Shown: piece after piece, positions 11,061-23,261 of the stretch
Position numbering within the stretch: position 1 is the first letter of the stretch
Layout: every line of letters starts with the position of its first letter
Origin: Hyaloscypha bicolor E
Taxonomy: Eukaryota > Ascomycota > Leotiomycetes > Helotiales > Hyaloscyphaceae
Assembly: GCF_002865645.1 (NCBI RefSeq)
Contig: NW_020194575.1
Location: forward strand, 621,247-685,246
Length of the DNA stretch: 64,000 bases
Direction of reading: 5' to 3'
Notes under the pieces: model-generated
Databases searched by the model: none
What the model was told of the DNA's origin: nothing
What the model saw: only the letters and a program-made list of their open reading frames with translations
Translations under genes and position numbers: made by a program

Positions 11061-13009
11061 GGAGTTGAGCATGGCAGTGAGCAACATGGGAAGTCATAAC
11101 TAGTAGGTACATGAAACGAAGCGCTGATCATGAATGATTCTCACCACCAGCCAAAACCGTATAACATCTTCATCAATGGCAAATGCGTATTGCTTGTAGT
11201 CTCCTGCATGGGGGCGTCTGTTCATCTATAGCGCCTCCTGAGAGAAGCAATGTTGGCCTTCCAGGCAAACAAAGTCCTGCCTCACAGGTCCTAGCCACCA
11301 ATGAGAATAAGGGTCATCCTCGTCTATATCTAGTGGTTTCTAGAGCTGGGAGACTAAAAACGGATCCTTGACCATCAAACCAGCCAAGAAGTCCGGTAAC
11401 ATTCCTAACAAAGCAGACTCTGATGGAAAAGAACAATATGTTCAGGGCATACTGTTTGGAGCCCGATATCCTAATCTGCAGGTTCCTCAATCGGCGCTAG
11501 GGAACTCTCGCCGACATAGATTCAGGTCCTCTGCCTCGAATTTGCGTTGGAGAAACGTTTAAAGTGGCGGAGAAGAAGATTGTGGCTGTAAAGTTGCAAC
11601 TTGTTGTCAAATGCAACTCAAGGGGGGATTATGGTATTTTGGAAGCAAATTCTTGGTGTGGTTTCTCCGGGTCATCGAAGCAAACAGCTCTGAGCATCAG
11701 CTGTAGATCGGCGTAAACGATTTGGTTAGGTTTCTCCTCGCTTGCAGTTACATGAAGGAGAGAGTTTCATTGAAGTTAAGCCCAATCAACACACACGATT
11801 TTATGGTGTACGTGCTTAAATGCAGTATGTGGGTATCGTGGCAGCTCAAGATTCGGTGACCAGGACGCCGTGGTGTCTCTTTGTTCCGCTCTTGAACTTG
11901 GTTTATGTCTTCATTGGAAATATTTCTTTTTCTTGGGTATCTTGTAATCTTACCAATCCAAATCAAAAGTTGGTGACTCGACCTACTCTGCGTTGGGTCG
12001 GGCTGGGTTTTAGAAGAGGCCGGATCATCCTCTTTCTTCGAGGATTTCTCGGCCTTGGGAGGAGCGGTACTATGTAGCCTTGATATCTCTGAGGGCCATT
12101 TCTCGGGGGTTTACTCTATTTGGAATTTTGAAGCGTAACCCTTCAAACCTGCTCCTTCCAGCCCCCCAAGCCCTGTGATTACAGGGCTCATCCACTATAA
12201 ATTCACAACATCCGATGTGCTACAAAATTCTGACCTTGGTTCTTATTGGTCTGATAATGGAAGTGGTTCGAGCTTATAATGAATCGAGGATGTAAGAAGT
12301 AGATTGAGTGCATTTCAAAGCGCAAAGAGATAATCTTGAAATGAAGTTGGAATAGGGGCACTATCTGACTCGCTTACGGTTTGTTTACTTGGTCCGTGCT
12401 ACTTCTAACCGCAGGTTGCGGAGTTGGTTGGAGGTGAACTTGATCCGGGAGCTATACAGATGAGGATGGTTTCAGTAAAGTTATGATTAGTCAAGGTTGT
12501 AGGAGACCAGCTAGCTCGAGTTGTACCCCCTACCCTCACTGGTACAGTCATGCTTTGGGTTCCCAACATGGCTGGCGTCATACCCATTCTCATTGATCAA
12601 CAAGAAAGATGTGATTGTTTCATTGGGGCCATTGGTGATCTAAGTTGAAATACGAATCACAATCCAACACTGAAAACTAGATTGTAAACACATGCGAGAA
12701 GCCTGCAAACTCCAGGCGGAGGGGTCATTCATGATTCATTGCACACAACGTAATGTACATCTTCCGAGATCCTGAAACGCCTGACACAGATTCAGAGAAA
12801 CACACAATATTTGATACGTTCCTAAACACCGAAATCTTAAAACCTCTGGGACGACTGATGGACGCAGCCCTGATTAGCTGAGCAAACAAAGGGTAGACTA
12901 ACGAAGGGTGAGACTTGCCAGAAAATCAGATTAAAAGTCAAAGGAACTACTCATTGCAGCCCAGCGGACCCCTGGGCAATCAAAGCTCTCGGGGGAAATC
13001 CCCTCCCTC
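11061..13009. other. Intergenic region, no gene recognised
   Basis: Both strands contain only short open frames without domains. A small perfect 8-bp hairpin (agccctgt 12169-12176 / acagggct 12181-12188) is visible. The stretch just below 13010 is the 3' flank of the kinase-like gene. Confidence 0.5.
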
Positions 13010-14645
13010 TCACCATGTTTTTGAAGCCTTTAGGAACACCTTGTGAACCGGCGCAGGTTGATCAGTCGGGTTGAGCAGGTACGAAAGGTCATGCTTGGCC
13101 TTCTGGACTATCTCCTGAAGCTCGTCACGCAGTTGCTCGGCTTTGCAACGGTCTTCTGCTGAAGTGACGAGAAGCTTGTCGGCAATGAGGTTAACTAAGG
13201 ACTCCAATGAAGTGCCGCCCTGACATCTTGGATCTTCTCGTAGGGCCTTAATGGCGTCCAACACTTCCGGGAGAATCGTCGCCTTGCGATCAATGTTAAT
13301 CTGGAAGAAACTGGCGTTTGGATTTTCGGGAGGCAGTTTTCTGTTCTCTTCGAAGTTTTCGATTGCATCATAATCGTACAGGAGCCATATAGCGAATTCC
13401 AAAAAAACACATCCTAAAGACCAGATATCGTAGGTGCGTGCCCTCGGCTGGTTTTGTTGTCCAGGTTCCGAAGCTTCGGGGGCTTCGTACGAGCGTGTGG
13501 TGGCCGTGGTTGTTGTCCCACCACGTCGCAGGTTTGTCTGCTGTTCATGAATCCTTGACACTCCGAGATCTGCAATCACCAGGAAGGGATCGGAATCTTC
13601 CTCAAAGAGGAGAATGTTGGCCGGCTTGAGGTCTCCGTGGCGGCAGTGTATACCAGCGCCTAAGTCGTGATGGAGAGAATATACAGCTCCGGCGAGGCCG
13701 TGCATTTGGCGGAGAGACCACAAAATGAGCTCCAGTTTTCGTGGTTTTTCGTTCTCGCGTTTCCAGTAGTCCAGGAGACTTCCACCATCTGCTAGGGGAA
13801 ATATGACATAGTAGTTCGAGCCTCTTTCGCAAGTAGCGATATGCTTGACGAGATGTCGATTATTTAAATTTAGGGTCTTTGTTAGGTTTTCCTTCTCTCG
13901 TTCAAAGATATTTCGATCGTCAAGCTCCTTGATAGCCACATGAACTTGCTTTGCCAGTAACTTCGGGTTTTAACATAGACTCATAGACTCACCAAGGCTG
14001 TGTTGACGTGAAACTTACCTGTGAGTCCTGTTGGTAATGGGACCGATAAAGTCCACATTTGAAGACATTGCTGAATTCAGTGGTTCCTATTTTCTCAACA
14101 GCCGCTTGTAGCGGCAAGGCACTATTTCGGTCGAGGATGAAATGACTGCCAGAGGTGTCAAATACTGGTGCTTGGGTCCGCCATTGCTGTCTCTCCACGA
14201 AATTGTCAATGTCGACCCGTTCCCAGTTCCGGAAGGTCTCGAATGTTTGGTTGCCATCACAGTCAGTCAATAAATTTCTGTCCGCGCCGCTTCCTCTGCG
14301 ATATAGAGGAAGTTTCTCATCCGTGAGCCCCTCTGAGAGCAAGTCCACGATTGCGTTCTGACGGCCAACTAATATGAGGCTTGCGAGGACCTTCTTCGCC
14401 GTGTGCACAACTTCTTCGGCCAAGTCGTTATCGCCAGAGAAGGGGGGTGTCCTGACAATATTCTCCACGGAGATCACATCCTGCAAGATGTTCAACGGCA
14501 GGAACATATTCTGGGTGAATGGACATTCAACAAGGCTGTCATGAAGTTCGCCGTAGAGATCCATACTGGTGGCATTGGCATCCGGCTCGGTTGGCTTGGC
14601 CATGCACTGGCCTGGGTTTGAATCGCGCTGATCACCGGAAGGCAT
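13010..14645 (-). CDS. Protein kinase-like protein with a novel N-terminal region
   Basis: Exon 1 14645-14019 and exon 2 13948-13010 are separated by a 70-bp intron (CAG|GTAAGT ... GCAAAG|CAA), giving 521 aa. The start is the ATG at 14645; the frame continues upstream only to a GTG. Residues 1-200 form an unassigned region that is also present in the kinase-HET protein at 18.5-22.6 kb (shared pattern WER...F.....R..APVF). The kinase domain follows: VAIK with Lys216, HGDLKPAN with catalytic Asp315, DLG instead of DFG (336-338), YEAPE as the APE motif, and DIWSLGCVFLE in subdomain IX. The Gly-rich loop is degenerate (TEFSNVFKCG). Catalytic Lys and both Asp are present, so activity is possible. 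No HET domain follows it. The role is unknown; context suggests signalling in a recognition or cell-death locus. Confidence 0.85.
13949..14018 (-). other. Intron in kinase-like gene
   Basis: 70 bp, donor GTAAGT, acceptor GCAAAG on the minus strand, phase 0. Splicing brings the VAIK lysine into frame with the N-terminal region. Confidence 0.8.
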
Positions 14646-16390
14646 GTCGTTGGTTCGTATATCTTGAGGCAGCACAATTCAGAAAGCAAAGTGGTTGATG
14701 GCACAGAATAAGGCTGTTCATGGCTAGCCAGAGCTCTTGGTGCCATGCGGCTCTGCTACTCGGTAAGTCAGCCGTGCATGCTGATGAGACTCGACTCCTT
14801 CATACCTGCAGGCCATGTATGGAACGGCTCACTGACATGTTGACCAGGTGCATTGGCATCCTAAGCCACCGCCCGGTTGCAGTGAACAAACTGCGACATT
14901 TGGAAAAAGCACTGAAGAAGGGTTCAAGGGTAGACCCGAGGGTAACGGCTTGCCTGACGGCTTCCAATGAAAAGTACCGCTCAGGAAAGCCCGACGGAGC
15001 CGACATTCATTTCCCTGAGGCAAAAACTGAATGAGTTAGTTTCTAATGCAGGTTGTCACACCGGTTTTGTTAACAGCGGTTGCTCCTGCATATTCATTGG
15101 ATCCACAGCTTCGCCGAAGCAGCGGGGACATGAAGTGCGGGGTCAAGTGATCAGCGGGGGTTTCCGATGCACGACATGCCATTCCTCGCAGGCTCTTATC
15201 ATATGGCCCGGTTCTGTCTCACTCGCAAATTCTCTTTCTTGATCACTCAGCAAGCCATCGCAAGATCAAGTCCTTATCAAAATCGTAGAACAGGTAATGT
15301 GATGGCGTACCAGGACTATCCTGCCAACGCATTGAATTGCTATATCTACAGCCTGTAAGTTTGCACTAAGCCCCTCCCCCGCCCCCGCGCGCGCGCCCAT
15401 CATTAAAGCGTAATTATAGGATATGCTGCTATACTTCTTGATAGCTGTCAACCCTATTCTCAGAGCAGAGGCACTGTTTTAACAAGCACTAGAGTGCGAG
15501 AAACCTGCTTTCAGTGTGGGCTCCGATAGGCTCGATAATCGATCGATAGATAATCGCGCTAATTGGTCGATAATCGATAATTATCGATAATAATTTATTG
15601 GATCCCACGCTGGCAGCAGATCTTGTGCTCGAGCTTCCGGCAGTTTTCTTTTCCTTATACTGAAAAAGGGATTTACCAAGGTTATTTATAGGGACTAACA
15701 ATATTGCAGTGAAATTCCTAAAACTACATTGAGCTCGCATACTCGTAGCCAATGTAAATGTGCGTATTACTGAGAGTTTTTCCACGAGGATATTGGTTCT
15801 TGCATCCTTGGAAAGCTGCGACTATAAACTATCTGTCGCAACTTGAACTTCTATTCGTGCGAGCACTGTTTGTGGCATTATTTAAGGCCAAAGTTGGACT
15901 AAAGATGTCGTTTCCATCACACTCGCTTCGTCTACTACCCCACACCTTTTCCCCTTCACCAGGTAATGGTGTTAGAAATCCAGTGCTCTGTTGACCTTTC
16001 CCTACAGCATCTCATATCTATGCTACCGACATATATGGCGTCAATCTAAGTGGTTCTTGAGAGCAAAGGTTAAGAGGTTGAGGGCTCGGCGTCCAATAGA
16101 GAGCCCGTTTAAACTGAGCAATTGGGGTGATGGCATTTCAATTGTGGTATTAGACTTAAATCTCCTCAAAAAAAACCATTTGCTAGAATCTCACCAAATT
16201 AACTTCAAAAATCACATAGAATATATTATTTAATGAAATACTGAATATAAGTGACAATCAAAAAGCTCTTCAGTGGTCGAGCCGATATTTTCGATCTGTA
16301 TTAACACGCAGAAAAGAAGAAGAAGAAATAGGCGATCGAGGTTGAGACAGGTCCCCAAGCCGAGTGGTCATTACATTGCAGGCATTGATA
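14646..16390. other. Intergenic region between kinase-like and DUF6594 genes
   Basis: No domain was recognised. A 104-codon ATG frame at 14720-15034 (plus) has no family features. A GC dinucleotide run lies at about 15375-15398. A cluster of overlapping cgat/atcgat palindromes lies at 15531-15592. Both low-complexity features are probably neutral. Confidence 0.5.
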
Positions 16391-17256
16391 TCAGATATTG
16401 CTCCTGTGGCCGCCTCCAATGAGCGCCATCAACACAGCAGCATATGCTGCCGTAGCAGCCAGAAGGTTTCCTGGCTCCGTCGTAGAAAAGACGGCGACAC
16501 TAACTGCGAAGAGGAAAATCGACGTTGAGATAACAGCCAGCGTTTTAGCCGTCGCACTACCGACAACCAAGATAAGCATAGGCACCACGATGATTAACCC
16601 TCCGATGATAGCAAAAGCGAATCGCTTCAAGGCCATGTGGAAATGCATTCGACGCTCCTCCCTCGCCATCGCCTGCGCTCGGCCCGTACCTAGACTCCCC
16701 CCAACCGATGTCCCATGCTGCATCAGCTTGGGATTGAATGAGCCAAGTAAGTCCGAATCCCGGAACAGGCTGCGGTGTGAGGCGGGAGCCTTGAGGCCTA
16801 GGTCCCAGATCAACGCCGCTTGCAGCCTCGATCCTCGGCCGTCGTCGAGCCGCGAAGCCGCAATTTCCTTTACAAAGTGCGTGTTCCACCGGTTGCCGTG
16901 AATGAATTCGAAGTCTCGGAGAGCATCCGCTGGTGGACAGTCAGGGTGGAGCGTAATAGTAACTGAAAGACGGTCTTACTATATTTATGGAGAGTTCCTC
17001 TGATATCCTCCAACTGCTGGCCTGTGATGTCCGCCTTCTCTATCTTCTGGATCTCCTCAGCCAGCTGGCGCTGGAGGTGATGAACTATAACCGTATACAG
17101 AGGCCGGAAGTCAACCACTGTTACTCCGCCTGCAACTAGGTGTCTTGTTGAACCACGGATAAAGTGTGTTAGACGCTCAAAATATGGGAGCAAGGCAAGA
17201 CCATCTAGCAAATTATCCCGTTCTTCATCTCTCTCAAGGTTTTGTTTCGAATCCAT
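16391..17256 (-). CDS. DUF6594-type membrane protein
   Basis: Exon 1 17256-16980 and exon 2 16929-16391 with a 50-bp intron (A|GTAAGA ... CACCAG|CG) give 271 aa. The ATG at 17256 is in the typical position. The N-terminal two thirds are helical and charged (residues 1-195), with the pattern DALRDFEFIHGNRW and AALIWDLGLKAP that I associate with the DUF6594 family. Three hydrophobic helices close the protein (about 197-217, 221-241 and 249-266), ending in AAYAAVLMALIGGG, a family hallmark. The molecular function of this fungal family is not established. It sits between two related kinase-like genes and is transcribed in the same direction as the first, 1.7 kb upstream of it. Confidence 0.8.
16930..16979 (-). 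other. Intron in DUF6594 gene
   Basis: 50 bp, donor GTAAGA, branch CTGACT, acceptor CACCAG, phase 1. Reading through instead gives a frame that loses the family pattern. Confidence 0.75.
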
Positions 17257-18459
17257 GAAAAGAGATGCAGTCGATAGCCTAACTCACATTCCGTCGAAAT
17301 TCATTAAAGTAATGAGGGATAACTATGAAATTCTTTAGAACGTCCAAGCCCTCGCTGGGAAGTCATATAATTGTCTCGTGGTACTATGAATGCAGTTTGG
17401 ACAATAGGAGCCGTTACTCACCGAATGCCAAACTGGGCGAGAACGCCTCCACGCCCGAGCGAGGGTTAGAGAAATTAATGAGGCAGCCACACACCTAATT
17501 TGCCTTCATGCACAGCCTCTTTTGTAAGGACTTGGTGTAGCCCGATTTTTTCGGTGTCCCAAATAGGTGGTGGCACGCCAAAACTACAATGCTACAACCT
17601 TCAAATTATATATTGTAGAACCCCAACAGCAGATTCTACTCCAATTTTTCTTGATGTAACTGAAGACCCGCGTCTCTCAACTCCTGCCTACATTCTGTAT
17701 GCGCTTTATCAAAAAATGGTTATGGAATCGTAGCATAGAAAAATGGTCTTTGTGGCTGGTAATTTTCGCTTGGGCGGTATAGTTTGCGGGAAGTGGTCAC
17801 CGGCCACACCGCCGACTGATACCCCTGTCGGACCACAAAAAATTTGAGATTTTTCCAAAGTGCTTAGAAAATTCCAAAAACTTTACAGATTGCGAAGAAT
17901 GCTCCGAATAACCCGAATATCGCGTTAGTTGCTCTAAACTGTGGAGTTAATGTGGCCAGATCGGTCTTCGAGAGGAACGTCGAGTCTTTGCTCCCCCGCT
18001 GGTCGCCGATGAGGCACAGATTTTCTACACTCACTGAGTTGTCATATCGCTCTGGATTCACAATTCATCCATGACAAGGCTCGAGTCCCGCCGAGTCGCC
18101 TTGTACCTTCGGCTTCATGCAGAGAGATAGTGCGTGGCACCTATTAGCTGCGCCACAGCGTGTGTTGGACAAGTTTCATCTCCTGTTCGCAGCCTCGTCT
18201 CTTTAATATATACCTGAGAGCGGGAGCTGGGCTGAACTGTGCGATGTGTCTCCATCTCCCTTCTTGGTTGCAATACGCAGAGAATACTAAAAGTTCGGAC
18301 TAGAGCACGGATATATCTGCCATTTGTCTTATCCATTCTCACTCTTGAGATTGAAGGGTACGTATTGGGTCAGAACCCGAACGTGTATTGCGTAGACGGC
18401 TACTAAAAGCCTCTCTCTAGGTGCAAGTGAATTACGAGGACAAAATAGTATCACTGTAT
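17257..18459. other. Intergenic region with dispersed repeat fragment
   Basis: Contains a short repeat-like piece (about 17770-17900) with ttgggcggtatag, ggccacaccgcc and gcttagaaaattcc. Similar words occur near 5770-5800, 5935-6130 and 47590-47640. The block ctactaaaagcctctctctag, which ends at 18420 directly before the open frame, looks like an intron 3' end, so a non-coding or short coding upstream exon of the kinase-HET gene is possible. Confidence 0.45.
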
Positions 18460-21400
18460 ATGGCGCTTCCAGCTATGGCGCTTCCAGCCATGATGAACCC
18501 GTATAAAGCAATCACCGAGCTGGCAGGCTGTGTCGACGAGGAGTTTGCTGAAACCTATGTCGGCGATGAATTTTTACCTGATAACAAATTGGACGAATTG
18601 GTTACGCGGGACAAAGTATTGTCGGCTTTCCGCACTGCAAACTTTCCGGGTTGGGAAGACCTCGTGGACTTTGTTCTTAACGATGCTAAACGGTTATTTC
18701 TTATTCTAGTCATGATGACTAGCAGCAAAGAAGAGAAGCTCTCGCTACTGAAAGGTCTAGAGTGCGACGGAATCAAGGACGCCTCACTACCAATTGGCTT
18801 CAACAAACGAGAAAATAAGCAATACTATGGGTATTCCCTCGAGGGCCGCCATGACGGACCACAATTTAGGATCTTCGATGAGTGGGAGCGCAACGACCGC
18901 GAACTTTTCGAAAGCCACCAGTTGCGATTCACAGCACCAGTATTTGGTGAAGGCAGGTTTCGCTTCCACTTCGCTACGAAAAGAAGATTGCCATTTCTAA
19001 AAGTTGCACCAAAGCCATCCAGTAGTGGATTCTTTGGTGAGGTGTCACGGATAGAGATCCACCCAGAACATATACCGATATTGAAAGCGGTGTGTAACCT
19101 TCTCCTTCTGTTCTCGAACCAGTTGAACTCAGACCTTCTAGGATCCTCGTACAGGAACAGTTGTCATTGCTGTCAAAAAAGCCAAAGATATTAAAGAGCT
19201 TGCCAAATACTTTGATAAGGAGGCCGACAACCTCGAAAAGTTACAGCAGTATAAATCGCCACATTTGATCAAGCCAGTCGCTGCCTATCAGATCAGGGAA
19301 GAGCGGTGCTTGATCTTCCCTTGGGCGGACGGGGGCAATCTGGGCAATTACTGGGAGAATCACGGGCGAAAGTCTCGTGAATCGCAGAGCCTCCAATGGA
19401 TCATGCTCCAGTTCGTCGGAATCTGTTCTGCCCTCGAAGAACTTCACGATAGTAATTGCCGACATGGAGACTTGAAGCCTGAAAATATTCTCTGGTTTAA
19501 GGACGATAATGATATGGGGACATTACAAATTGCCGACCTGGGCCTCGCGGCATTCCACGAAAAAGACGCTCACACAAATGTGCGGTTAGGGAAGGACAAA
19601 CACACCTCGACACCATCGGGTACATCTCGCTACGAGCCTCCAGAGATGGACAAGGAGCGAGAAAAGCGGGCCGGCCAAGAGGCTCGATCGCGTCAATACG
19701 ACATCTGGTCAATGGGATGCATCGTGCTCGAGCTACTAATTTGGCTTACCTACGGTTACCAAGCTGTGGAATCATTCAGAAAGAATACTGATTATTTCTG
19801 GGAGCTTCAAGAGCAAAGCCGGTATGTTGTCCACCATTACGTGACCTCACGCATGAGTATTATGGACACGCAACTGCAGGACAACACGGCTTACAAGGAG
19901 CTTTTACACCTCGTGCGGACCAGGCTTCTCGTTGTGAAAGTGTCACAGACTTACGAAAGCCAACCGGAATTTCGGGAGATTGCGAAGGTGCTCTTTACAA
20001 GCATCAGGAAAATTCAGGAAAAATGTCAATCCAAACCATCCTATCTTACCCCTGTTACACTGGAATACTCTTCCGACGAAATCATAGCGATCGTCCCCCA
20101 ACCAGGGATTGTTTATCAGAATGAGGTGGGCCTGGCAACACCACCTCGAAGAGATGTACCCAGGGCCCCGCAGACTTCACTCTCTTCTCACATCTCTGAC
20201 CCAGAAGAAGATGCCGGTCCTCGGATTTTAGTCAGTGCTCCTCCTTCCCCCACTTCAGGGATCAATTCGGATTCTATTACCAGAGAAATGCCGAGATTTT
20301 TGGATTATCAGGGAGTAGGTGAACTTAACCACCTCAGGAGCATGAGCTTACAAGGCCAACATATTGCGTCTTGTCAGTACGTAGGTGATCACTCTTCCAC
20401 TAGCGTTCAGGTATATTTCACTAACCTTTCTCTCCTACATAGAACAACGTCAGTGAATCACCCTTCCCGCTTCTCTCCATTCGTTCCGCCAGTGACACTA
20501 AGTCTGTCTAGATAGTAAGTTCCTACCATAAGAACCTCCTCTCTCGTAGAAGGCCACGCTAACTGTTACTAGAATGTAAGCTTGCCTTAGAAGCTATACT
20601 AGAATAAAGACTCACTTAGCATCTTCTAGGAACCAAGCAAACCGCTCGTTGACGTTTGGGAGTCCATTCCAGATAACAATTTTGCTGCCGAATTATTCAG
20701 ATTGATTAAATGGGATGGAGTAAAACCACGTCGAAAAAAACGTGGTGTCTTCTTATGCTCTAGATGCAAAGCCATTGACTCTACACAGCTATTTGACACG
20801 AAATGTGACCTTTCAAAGCTTGAGCGAACAATCTGCGATTTGTGTGTGCTACTGTCTGAGGCCTTGGAGCGAGAGAAGATTACTGGAGTTGTTACATTAC
20901 GTCAAAATGGTGCTATCGTAGGGGTCGAAAACGGTCCAAATCTGCTCTCGATATATGTCGATCCAGGTATGTAAACTCTATAAACCGAGTATGGCCAAGA
21001 CACTCTTACGAACACCCACTTCTAATCAGGCCCGAATATCCCACCAGGAGCACAACTCGGTTTGCCAAGCCTCTTGGAACAAGGCAGCGTGGAACAGTTC
21101 ACGCTATTGAATGAATGGATCAGAGTCTGTGACTCGACGCATGATAAGTGTCGTCGCGACAATGCAGGAGACATCTTAACGATGCCGACGCGCCTCATAG
21201 AGGTTGGTGAGCCCGTCCGTCTAGTGGATTCCGCCTCAATCAAAACCTCTCCATATGTAGCTCTTAGCCACTGTTGGGGTCCGCTCAAAGACAATGAAAA
21301 GTTCTGCACTTCCAAGCGCAACATCGAACAGCTTAAATCATGTATCCCTCTTCACAGCCTCCCTCGTACGTTCCGGGACACAGTCACTATAACACGAGGG

Positions 21401-22619
21401 CTCCGCATCAAGTATATCTGGATCGACTCGTTGTGTATCATCCAGGACGACGACGATGACTGGGAACGCGAGTCGGGCAAAATGGAGCGAGTTTTCAGTG
21501 ATGCGTACTGCACTATCGGAGCCAGTTCAGGCAGGTCCTCTCTTGAGGGATTCCTTGCGGACCGTACACCCCGGGATTACGTGCAGCTGCAGACGCAAAG
21601 CGCCGGGGCACTCTACGTGTGCCCTGCTATCGACGACTTTCATCGCCACGTCGAGCTTGGAGAGCTCAACCGCCGTGGATGGGTGTTGCAGGAGAGGGCG
21701 CTGTCGCGTCGCTCCATATACTTTACATCCACGCAGGTGTACTGGGAGTGCGGAAAGGGGGTACAGTGCGAGACTTTGGCCCGTCTTTACAAGTAAGTTT
21801 TTTGGTTCCAGCCTTACATGTTCAAAACTGGGGATTCTCCTTTTCTTTAGACGTCTCATCTACTCACATCACAACTCCAGCTCCAAAGCCGCCTTGCTCG
21901 GCGACGCCAATTTCCCGAATTCCGCCCTGGAGTACTACCGGGACGGGAGGCAGGTGCTGATCCAGGACCTCTATGAACGGTACTCTGGGCTGGCGTTCAC
22001 GAAGCCGTCGGACCGACCGGTGGCGATCCTGGGACTCCAGGAGCGGTTGGCAAGGGCATTCCGGACACAAGCCGCATACGGATGCTTTGCAGTGTACTTC
22101 GCGCGTGGCATCCTCTGGACGCGCCGCGATGACAAGCGCATGACGCGCATTATTCTACCAGCTGGCCGTCGCGTTCCGAGTTGGTCGTGGATCTCCAAAG
22201 AAGGTCCCATCAAATACATGGAGTTGAAGTTCAAAGAGATCGACTGGGCGACCACGGTGGACTTCGAGAACCCATTTACTCGCGAGCTTGCCGCAGAGCC
22301 CGAGCAGTCTTCAGGATTGGGCGTTGGCGGAGAATTGGGGACTTTACGTGGACTAGCAAGGAGAATCCAGATGACAAAGTGGGAGGTCTTAAACTATATA
22401 ATTTTTGACGAGGAGGGGCCGCCCGATTACGAGGATCTCCGGTGTGTTGTCATTGGGCGGGACAAGGTCGAAAATGGCGAGGATAATCCCAAGCATCATG
22501 CGCTTATTATTCTACAGGTTAGAAGTGTTCTGGGGGTAGACATTTATGAGAGGGTAGGAGTAGCATCCTTGAAACCGGAACATGTGGAAAGTGGAGGGGC
22601 GTGGGTTAGAATTATGTAA
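18460..22619 (+). CDS. Kinase-HET fusion protein (protein kinase-like plus HET domain)
   Basis: Proposed exons 18460-19089, 19142-20376, 20443-20514, 20638-20966, 21030-21792 and 21851-22619 keep frame throughout and give 1265 aa. Residues 1-185 are the unassigned region shared with the kinase at 13-14.6 kb. The kinase part has SGFFGEV as a Gly loop (about 189-195), IAVKK with Lys222, HGDLKPEN with Asp320, DLG (342-344), YEPPE (about 374-378) and DIWSMGCIVLELL. A linker rich in Ser/Pro/Thr follows (about 500-645). The HET part begins with FLCSRCKAI, then CDLCVL, YVALSHCWG (831-839), IKYIWIDSLCIIQ (about 882-894), and GWVLQERALSRRS. Evidence for fusion: the HET frame from 20630 to its CxxC has no ATG at all, so it needs an upstream exon, and the only candidate frame is the kinase. 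The exons around 20377-20637 are the uncertain part; two separate genes remain possible. Confidence 0.78.
19090..19141 (+). other. Intron 1 of kinase-HET gene
   Basis: 52 bp, donor GTGTGT, acceptor TTCTAG, phase 0. It joins the Gly-loop exon to DPRTGTVVIAVKK. Confidence 0.85.
20967..21029 (+). other. Intron between the two N-terminal HET exons
   Basis: 63 bp, donor CCAG|GTATGT, branch TCTAATC, acceptor ATCAG, phase 1. Confidence 0.85.
21793..21850 (+). other. Last intron of kinase-HET gene
   Basis: 58 bp, donor GTAAGT, acceptor CTTTAG, phase 2. It joins CETLARLYK to RLIYSHH, as in other HET proteins. Confidence 0.85.
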
Positions 22620-23261
22620 CGACTCCCACACCTTTCTGCTTTTTAGGCTGTACTCTTCTTAATAGGAATGAAAGAAAAGACAAGATTTAGACTATCCCAC
22701 AAGAGGGAAAAGAACAGAAACCCCGTCTCTCATATTTCAGTACTAGGATAGTCGTGCAGCTTCACGAATCCTATGACTTCTTCGAAGATCGCATAACAAT
22801 ATCAACGAATGTGAGTCATTACAAGTCTCTCTTGCTTATCCAACTTATAGGACTTACGTCTTGTTGATGTAGCTTCTTGCATCCGGGTGGAGCCACATCC
22901 ACTCAACTCTGTAAATAAGCTGTTGTAAGGCCCACCTTACCTGGGCAGCAAGTCGCGGAGTTAGTTACGTGAGTGGAAATATTAGGACTGCACCAGTTCC
23001 TGAGAGCAAATAGCATCATTGAGGAAAGCGAGTGAACGAATAGTCGGCGAAGCAAATATCTCACTTGCTTCTCATTTCAAGCCTTCTATCTTGCTCAGGG
23101 CCATATCACCCAGTGGCCACCCTCCGGTCCCTCAGTCTCATGAGCAGCCAGACTAACCTTCATTCCAGCCTCAATGCAGGCTTCCCTTTCTGCCACGCCA
23201 TGTCGCTGCTCATCCGCTTCGGGCACGGCTTTAATGACATGGAGGGTTTGAGATTGAATAC
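22620..23261. other. Intergenic region, no gene recognised
   Basis: 3' flanks of two convergent genes. No conserved frame or repeat was seen. Confidence 0.6.

Noticed and set aside
14720..15034. 104-codon plus-strand ORF upstream of the kinase-like gene
   Set aside because: No domain, no splice context and no conservation visible; kept only as a note in the intergenic entry.
16398..16901. 167-codon plus-strand ORF
   Set aside because: Antisense shadow of the DUF6594 gene, whose spliced frame has family motifs and TM helices.
20411..20442. 32-nt intron in the kinase-HET linker
   Set aside because: Shorter than typical fungal introns and leads to an early stop; the 66-bp intron 20377-20442 with a GTACGT donor and the same acceptor fits better.
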